A stretch of 19,183 nucleotides of DNA from Holosporales bacterium (GTDB lineage: Bacteria > Pseudomonadota > Alphaproteobacteria > UBA3830 > JAIRMZ01): assembly GCA_031255325.1 (NCBI GenBank), contig JAIRST010000007.1, positions 1 to 19,183 on the forward strand. The letters run 5' to 3'. Position numbers and translations under genes: made by a program. Position 1 is the first letter of the stretch. Each line of letters begins with the position of its first letter. Of this stretch, positions 14,835 to 19,183 are shown piece by piece. The notes beneath the pieces were generated by a model. The model did no database searches, was not told the origin of the DNA, and saw only the letters and a program-made list of their open reading frames with translations.

Positions 14835-16510
14835 TTAACCTCCTTTTTTTCAGAAATCTCTTCTGAGGTTTTTATGGGGGGAAGACCTAAAACAGGTCCA
14901 ACGCGTTCAATAACACGTGCAGCGACAACTGCCGCATTCCACCCAGCAGAAGCATGGCCAAAAGTATTTTTAGTAGCCTTCGGTTCATCTAAAAGAACGT
15001 ATATAAGATAGCGTGGTGCGGAAAAAGGAAAAGCCCCTACAAATGTACAAATATTAGCATCCTTTTTATACTCTTTTCTACCGGTACGTACTTTTTCAGC
15101 GGATCCTGTTTTGCCTAAAACAAGATACTCTTTCACCTCTGCTTTACGACTTGTGCCTTCTGTTACCACAAGACGCATAAGGGTACGCACCTGGCGCGAA
15201 ACATCCTCTGGAATAACGCGCCGTCCTGAACCTGCAGAGGAAATATCCGTTTTAAGAATGGTAGGCGCATGATACACCCCTTCATTAATGATCCCCCCTA
15301 TGGCGGCGGCAAATTGCAGAGGGTTAAAAGCGATGCCATGCCCATAAGAGATGGTTATTGTGTTTATTTCGCGCCATTGCTTAGGGTATAAGGGAGCTTG
15401 GATTTCGCATAATTCAAAAGGAAGTAAGGAGAGCAATCCTAATTTTGCAAAAAAAGCTCGCTGTACCGTAGGACCCATTTCTAAAGCCATTTTGGCTGAT
15501 CCGATGTTAGAAGAATATTTTAGAATTTCAGCAACCGTTAAGGATCGTTCTTTCCCATAATAATCGTGAATTGTAAAACGCCCCACGCGAAGAGACTCTC
15601 GTGTATCAAACCGCGTATTAACCGTTATTTTTCCACTTGCCAAAGCAAGGGCGGTATTTAATACTTTTGCGGCAGATCCTGGCTCGAATACGGCACATGT
15701 AACGCGATTGAAAATAGCTTGAGGAGAAGCTATTTTTATTCGATTAGGATCAAAGTCTGGCAGAGAAACTAAAGATAAAATCTCTCCTGTTTTCAAATCC
15801 ATCACAACGCCTGCTGCCCCGATGGCACTGAATTCTTGTATTCCATCAAGAAGGATTTCACGGACCGCATACTGCAAAACGCTGTCTACGGCTAAAGATA
15901 CAGGTTCAGGAGAAGAAGAAAGGGCAGAATCGAAGGCTTTTTCTGCTCCGGCAATGCCGCGATTATCAATATCCGTCAATCCAACAATATGCGCAAACAA
16001 ATTGCCATCGGGATAGACACGACGCTCTGTTTTTTGGAAATACACACCAGGAATTCCAAGACGTAATACTTTCTTTTGCTCAGTAGGAGTAATGTGGTGC
16101 TTTACCCATACGAAGCCCTTTTTTGATGCAAAACGCCGCATGAGTTCCTTAAGGTTCACCTCAGAGAGAGTCTTTGCCAAAAGCTGGGCATCCCCTATAG
16201 GATCAAGCAATTCCCTGGGGTTGGCATAAACAGAAACGGTAGGTAAACTTGTCGCAATCAGAACGCCTCGCCTGTCAATAATATCTGCTCGAGAAAAACG
16301 CAGAAGAGGGGCTTCCAAGGAATGGGATGGCGTTTCAAGATTTTCTTCTATTACCATCACTTGAAAAAGACGCGTAATGATAATGCTGGCCAGCAGGACG
16401 AATAGTCCCATCCCAAAAACAATACGTTGCCGGCATTTTTCTATTGACTGACGTAAAGGCTCGCAATATTTATCAAGAAAGCGCTGCAGATCGCGCGTCC
16501 CTTGTTTCAT
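14684..16510 (-). CDS. ftsI: Peptidoglycan D,D-transpeptidase FtsI (PBP3), with an abnormal 3' end
   Basis: FtsI is the class B penicillin-binding protein that crosslinks septal peptidoglycan in the periplasm, working with FtsW. It has a short cytoplasmic segment, one transmembrane helix at about 30-50, a PBP dimerisation domain from about 75, and the transpeptidase. The active-site motifs are SAAK (Ser279-Lys282), SSN (333-335) and KTGS (467-470). These are slightly unusual forms of STFK and KTGT but keep the catalytic residues. Family-like sequence ends near residue 546. The frame then continues for about 50 residues out of frame over murE, giving 608 residues with a cysteine-rich tail that does not look like FtsI. 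A -1 shift at residue 556 would give 558 residues and a TAA abutting murE. The ATG lies 3 bases after ftsL. Confidence 0.93.
   Translation of the reverse strand: MKQGTRDLQRFLDKYCEPLRQSIEKCRQRIVFGMGLFVLLASIIITRLFQVMVIEENLETPSHSLEAPLLRFSRADIIDRRGVLIATSLPTVSVYANPRELLDPIGDAQLLAKTLSEVNLKELMRRFASKKGFVWVKHHITPTEQKKVLRLGIPGVYFQKTERRVYPDGNLFAHIVGLTDIDNRGIAGAEKAFDSALSSSPEPVSLAVDSVLQYAVREILLDGIQEFSAIGAAGVVMDLKTGEILSLVSLPDFDPNRIKIASPQAIFNRVTCAVFEPGSAAKVLNTALALASGKITVNTRFDTRESLRVGRFTIHDYYGKERSLTVAEILKYSSNIGSAKMALEMGPTVQRAFFAKLGLLSLLPFELCEIQAPLYPKQWREINTITISYGHGIAFNPLQFAAAIGGIINEGVYHAPTILKTDISSAGSGRRVIPEDVSRQVRTLMRLVVTEGTSRKAEVKEYLVLGKTGSAEKVRTGRKEYKKDANICTFVGAFPFSAPRYLIYVLLDEPKATKNTFGHASAGWNAAVVAARVIERVGPVLGLPPIKTSEEISEKKEVKCIHFFLNSCMNISLLVCCLYKKLPTLRQIPVRLKKMVYLQPFQELFKMG
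14735..14763 (-). repeat. Perfect 11-bp inverted repeat (hairpin) at the start of murE
   Basis: The arms CAACCTTACGG and CCGTAAGGTTG (+ strand, 14735-14745 and 14753-14763) are exact reverse complements around a 7-base loop. In mRNA they form a strong stem-loop in murE codons about 24-34, which also lie in the abnormal ftsI tail. On the transcribed strand an A-run, not a T-run, follows, so it is not a standard terminator. It starts about 80 bases after the slippery heptamer, too far to act as a classical frameshift stimulator. It might protect or pace the mRNA. Confidence 0.8.
14839..14845 (-). promoter_or_regulatory. Shine-Dalgarno sequence of murE
   Basis: AAGGAGG precedes the murE ATG by 4 bases (TTAA). 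Its first three bases are also the last three of the A AAA AAG heptamer in the ftsI frame. Ribosomes finishing ftsI therefore pass directly over both signals. It supports the murE start at 14834. Confidence 0.85.
14843..14849 (-). promoter_or_regulatory. Candidate -1 frameshift / slippage site at the end of ftsI
   Basis: The heptamer A AAA AAG sits in the correct phase of the ftsI frame (codons Lys555 and Lys556) at the end of a run of seven A. This is the slippery sequence used in dnaX. After a -1 shift the next codons are GGA, GGT, TAA, with the TAA directly before the murE ATG. Transcripts with eight A would give the same end. Whether slippage really happens cannot be seen from sequence. 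A simple one-base deletion or sequencing error in the A-run is an equal or better alternative. Confidence 0.4.
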
Positions 16511-16513
16511 TGT

Positions 16514-16867
16514 TTATGGCCTTTCGTACGGAGGTGTACTGGAAGACCCTTCTTCTGTTTCTATCAGATTCCCTAAAGCGTCTTGAATGGGATAACGCTT
16601 CAAGAAATCTTGCTTTGTCATCAGCTGCCTGGGTTTAATGGGCGAAAATCCAAGATGCTTTTGTGCTAATTTTTGTAGACGTTGCGCATCAGTAGCATAC
16701 TTCCATTCGGCTTTCAAAATGTGCTGCTGCTCTTCTTCATGTTCGATTGCACGCAGGGTGGTGTGCAGACTTTCTTCAAGGCTGACAACTCGATATTTTA
16801 AATGAAATAATGTTAACCCCATACAAATTACCAAAAACAGCAATGGAAAAGTTGTACGGTATGTCAT
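16514..16867 (-). CDS. ftsL: Cell division protein FtsL
   Basis: FtsL is a small bitopic divisome protein that, with FtsB and FtsQ, activates FtsW-FtsI. The 117-residue product has a very short cytoplasmic end and one transmembrane helix at about 6-22. A heptad-rich coiled-coil region (about 25-62, with many Leu, Glu and Gln) and a periplasmic tail follow. Primary sequence of FtsL is poorly conserved, so the call rests on size, topology and position between rsmH and ftsI. The LQKLAQKHLGF segment resembles the conserved post-coil region. The ATG at 16867 has AGGAAG about 6 bases upstream, 9 bases after the rsmH stop. Confidence 0.92.
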   Translation of the reverse strand: MTYRTTFPLLFLVICMGLTLFHLKYRVVSLEESLHTTLRAIEHEEEQQHILKAEWKYATDAQRLQKLAQKHLGFSPIKPRQLMTKQDFLKRYPIQDALGNLIETEEGSSSTPPYERP

Positions 16868-16876
16868 AAAGACTTC

Positions 16877-17776
16877 CTATTGTTTGATTCCAACCCGTAA
16901 CTTAGCCGAACGGGCACGTGGGTTGGAAAGAATTTCATCCGAAGAGGCAACAATAGGTTTTTTATTATGCATTTTAAAAGGGGGATAGAAAGAAAGATAT
17001 CGACCGTAAATGGGATCTCTCTTTGCTTCTGGCCCTTTTAAAAAATTTTTCACAAGGCGATCCTCCAATGAATGAAAAGATACAACAGCTAAACATCCCC
17101 CTATTTTAATACAAAGTTCTGCGCAGGCGAGGGCTTTTAGGAGCTCATCATATTCATCATTAACAAAAATTCTTAAGGCTTGAAATGTGCGCATGGCAGG
17201 ATCTTTTACAGTTTTTCTTTTTAAAACAGAAGCGACGATCTTTTGTAAAGCCCATGTTGTTTGAATAGGGTCTTTTTGACGTGCTTCAACAATTTTGCGG
17301 GCAATAGCACGAGATTTGCTTTCTTCTCCATACATCCATAAAATATTTGCCAATGTCTTTTCGTCAAAAGTATTAACAATATCTGCTGCTGATAAATCGC
17401 ATTGTCCCATGCGCATATCTAAAAGACCGTTTTTTTGAAAAGAAAAGCCCCGGTCGGGAACATCGATCTGCATAGCAGAAACGCCCAAATCAAAAACCAT
17501 TCCATCAACTTGTGTTATTTTTTCACGTATCAGGATTTCTTGGATCTCGGAAAAACGCGTTTCATAAAATCGAAAACGATCCCCAAATTGTTCGGTTAGA
17601 GCCTGCACATAGGGGTGTACACAAGGATCGCGGTCGAAGGCGAGGACATGACAAAGGCATGCTGATAATAAAGCGCGGCTATATCCCCCCGCGCCAAACG
17701 TTCCATCGATGTATACACCTCCTTCCTTAGGCGCAAGATGTGCCAAAGCTTCTGTAAGTAAAACTGGCGTGTGCAT
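16877..17776 (-). CDS. rsmH: 16S rRNA (cytosine(1402)-N(4))-methyltransferase RsmH (MraW)
   Basis: RsmH uses S-adenosylmethionine to N4-methylate C1402 in the decoding centre of 16S rRNA; it is a conserved passenger of the dcw cluster. The 299-residue protein starts HTPVLLTEA and has the SAM-binding loop DGTFGAGG at 24-31, AFDRDP near 45-50 and FDLGVSAMQID around 96-106. VVSFHSLEDRLVK lies in the last quarter, followed by the NPRARSAKLR C-terminus. The usual DLGVSS motif has Ala for the second Ser. The ATG at 17776 is one base after the stop of the upstream transporter gene, so the two are very likely co-transcribed. No mraZ gene precedes it. Confidence 0.97.
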   Translation of the reverse strand: MHTPVLLTEALAHLAPKEGGVYIDGTFGAGGYSRALLSACLCHVLAFDRDPCVHPYVQALTEQFGDRFRFYETRFSEIQEILIREKITQVDGMVFDLGVSAMQIDVPDRGFSFQKNGLLDMRMGQCDLSAADIVNTFDEKTLANILWMYGEESKSRAIARKIVEARQKDPIQTTWALQKIVASVLKRKTVKDPAMRTFQALRIFVNDEYDELLKALACAELCIKIGGCLAVVSFHSLEDRLVKNFLKGPEAKRDPIYGRYLSFYPPFKMHNKKPIVASSDEILSNPRARSAKLRVGIKQ

Positions 17777-17777
17777 C

Positions 17778-19094
17778 TTAATTAAATAATACTAAACTGA
17801 GCGCACTAAAAACAGGGAATAGTATGATAATAGACCATCCCATATATCCCAGAAATGAAGGAACTTGTTTAGGAAAGCGCTTTCGGGCAATAGCGGCAAC
17901 CATCAAATTAGGGGCATTCCCGATATAGGTAACGGCTCCCATAAAAACCGATCCCAGAGAAATCGAGGAAAGGAGCGCTGCCTGCGTCGTCATTAATGTT
18001 GTGGAATCCCCTCCAAAAAGGTGAAAAAAGAAAAGGTACGTCGGGGTGTTATCGAGAAAAGAAGAAAGCAAACCCGATACCCAAAAACATCTAAAAGGAG
18101 AGAGCTTTTCGTTAACACTTAATGCTTCTGTCAGGGTATGCGATAAACCCGTTTCTTCATGAAGAGCAGTTTCAATAGGAATAAGCGTAATGAAAATAGC
18201 AAAAAAGATTTTTACTATTTCGTAAATAGGTTCCCATTCAAAGGCATTTCGTGCATATACAAACTGAGGTGTCTTCAGCAGAGAAATGCTTAACAACACC
18301 AAAAGCCCTCCATCTCTAATAAGTCCCATAACCGGCAAAGAAATACCAAAAACCTGACATGTTCCCACGTCTTGTCCCGCAAGAACGACAAGAAAAACCG
18401 CTCCCCCCAGCAGCCCAATATTGCGTTTTCCTAAACAATGAATACGGCTAGGTTCACTTAAGGGAGATTTGCTTTCTTTTCTCCAGGAAAAAGTATCCAC
18501 AGCAAAGAAGATACTCAGAAGGGCTAAAGACGTTCCTAAAACTGGCCAACAGAGATTTTTAGGCACCCAAAAGAAATCAACACCTTGTAAAAATCCCATA
18601 AAAAGCGGGGGATCTCCAAGTGGACTCATCCCTCCTCCAATATTGGACACCAGAAAGATAAAGAAAACAACCAGATGAGTTTTGTGCACACGATCGGCAT
18701 TAAGGCGCAGAAAGGGGCGGATACAGACCATCGAGGCTCCTGTTGTTCCAATCCAACCCGCTAAAAGTGTCGCGATTGCTAACCATCCAGTATTTAATAA
18801 GGGTGACGTACGCTGTGGTACGGTGATGTGGATACCTCCAGCAATTCCGTAAAGGGAAGCTATTAAGATGAGAAAAGGGAAATAATCACGTAAAAGCGTT
18901 TCACGAGACGCTTCTAGAAAAAGAGCAAGATTTCCAGAAAAAGCCGAATAGGACGCTAAAACGATAGGAAAAGCCATTAAAATTTTTCCAGCATGTTTAT
19001 GCCAACATAAAGGCGTCCACAAGGGCAGTAAAGCTACCGATAAAACCACACCAATAAAGGGAAGAGTGCAGAAGATAGACATATTTTTGGCCAT
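17778..19094 (-). CDS. NhaD/ArsB-superfamily Na+/H+ antiporter-like membrane protein
   Basis: This is a 438-residue polytopic inner-membrane protein with about a dozen hydrophobic segments. It belongs to the ion-transporter superfamily that includes NhaD and ArsB. Motifs are GTTGASM at 116-122, NIGGGMSPLGDPP at 151-163, SSFLDNTP at 344-351 and YIGNAPN at 390-396. The paired helix-break motifs (GD/DPP and DN-P) are typical of the sodium/proton antiporter branch, but the substrate cannot be proven. It might instead carry another cation or an organic anion. The ATG at 19094 has only a weak Shine-Dalgarno sequence; Met5 is an alternative. It is the first gene of this operon here, one base from rsmH, where mraZ normally lies. 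Confidence 0.85.
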   Translation of the reverse strand: MAKNMSIFCTLPFIGVVLSVALLPLWTPLCWHKHAGKILMAFPIVLASYSAFSGNLALFLEASRETLLRDYFPFLILIASLYGIAGGIHITVPQRTSPLLNTGWLAIATLLAGWIGTTGASMVCIRPFLRLNADRVHKTHLVVFFIFLVSNIGGGMSPLGDPPLFMGFLQGVDFFWVPKNLCWPVLGTSLALLSIFFAVDTFSWRKESKSPLSEPSRIHCLGKRNIGLLGGAVFLVVLAGQDVGTCQVFGISLPVMGLIRDGGLLVLLSISLLKTPQFVYARNAFEWEPIYEIVKIFFAIFITLIPIETALHEETGLSHTLTEALSVNEKLSPFRCFWVSGLLSSFLDNTPTYLFFFHLFGGDSTTLMTTQAALLSSISLGSVFMGAVTYIGNAPNLMVAAIARKRFPKQVPSFLGYMGWSIIILFPVFSALSLVLFN

Positions 19095-19120
19095 TTTTAG
19101 ACTTTAGCAGGGTAGCACGG

Positions 19121-19126
19121 TTTATA
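19121..19126 (-). promoter_or_regulatory. Possible -10 box upstream of the operon
   Basis: The minus strand has TATAAA about 27 bases upstream of the transporter ATG, in the only non-coding DNA before the operon. No good -35 is present at the right spacing. The + strand across the same bases reads TATAGT, so the element could serve divergent promoters. The evidence is a hexamer match only. Confidence 0.25.
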
Positions 19127-19144
19127 GTAAAATGAGAAGCTTAC

Positions 19145-19183
19145 ATGAGACCTGGCCGCAAATTAAAAAGTCCATTTAGCGTT
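19145..19183 (+). CDS. Possible 5' end of a divergent gene, cut by the window edge
   Basis: An ATG on the + strand opens a frame (starting MRPGRKLKSPFSV) that is still open after 13 codons at the window edge. The basic start could be a signal or cytoplasmic leader. The Shine-Dalgarno match (GAGAAG) is weak. An earlier ATG at 19132 in another frame is closed by TAG after 15 codons. Too little sequence is visible to name it. Confidence 0.2.
   Translation, partial: MRPGRKLKSPFSV

Overview
The window is a nearly complete dcw (division and cell wall) cluster. All confidently called genes lie on the minus strand, so the operon reads from right to left. Its order is an NhaD/ArsB-type ion transporter, rsmH (mraW), ftsL, ftsI, murE, murF, mraY, murD, ftsW, murG, murC, murB, ddl, ftsQ, ftsA, ftsZ. 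The gene order, the FtsZ C-terminal peptide (DIPAFLRR), the FtsW N-terminus (WWWTVDRW), the MraY N-terminus and a meso-DAP-type MurE (DNPR) point to a Gram-negative alphaproteobacterium. The sequence is moderately AT-rich and A-tracts are common. A host-associated lineage such as Holosporales or a relative would fit, but that rank is inference.

Region by region (in + coordinates): 1-397 lies downstream of ftsZ and holds no recognisable gene, only a weak 70-codon ORF and short inverted repeats. 398-4852 holds ftsZ, ftsA, ftsQ and ddl. 4858-11945 holds murB, murC, murG, ftsW, murD and mraY. 11929-17776 holds murF, murE, ftsI, ftsL and rsmH. 17778-19094 is the transporter gene, and 19095-19183 is a possible divergent promoter with the start of a possible + strand ORF. 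Junctions are extremely tight, from overlaps of tens of bases to gaps of at most 9 bases. The one exception is the 74-base ftsA-ftsZ gap, which carries a perfect TATAAT and probably a dedicated ftsZ promoter.

The genes cooperate as follows. MurB, C, D, E, F and Ddl make UDP-MurNAc-pentapeptide. MraY and MurG make lipid I and lipid II. FtsW and FtsI polymerise and crosslink septal peptidoglycan. FtsQ and FtsL scaffold the divisome. FtsA tethers the FtsZ ring to the membrane. RsmH modifies 16S rRNA. All enzymes look intact, so the organism should make a real meso-DAP peptidoglycan.

The most interesting signal is the ftsI/murE junction. The ftsI frame does not stop where the protein family normally ends. 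It runs 151 bases into murE, adding a cysteine-rich tail unlike FtsI. Just before the murE start lies an in-frame A AAA AAG heptamer, the dnaX-type slippery sequence. It overlaps the murE Shine-Dalgarno sequence. A -1 shift there would end FtsI at a TAA that directly abuts the murE ATG. This could be programmed frameshifting or transcriptional slippage coupling FtsI to MurE, a recent A8-to-A7 deletion, or a sequencing error. A perfect 11-bp hairpin follows early in murE. A second oddity is that a cation antiporter-like gene occupies the place usually held by mraZ.
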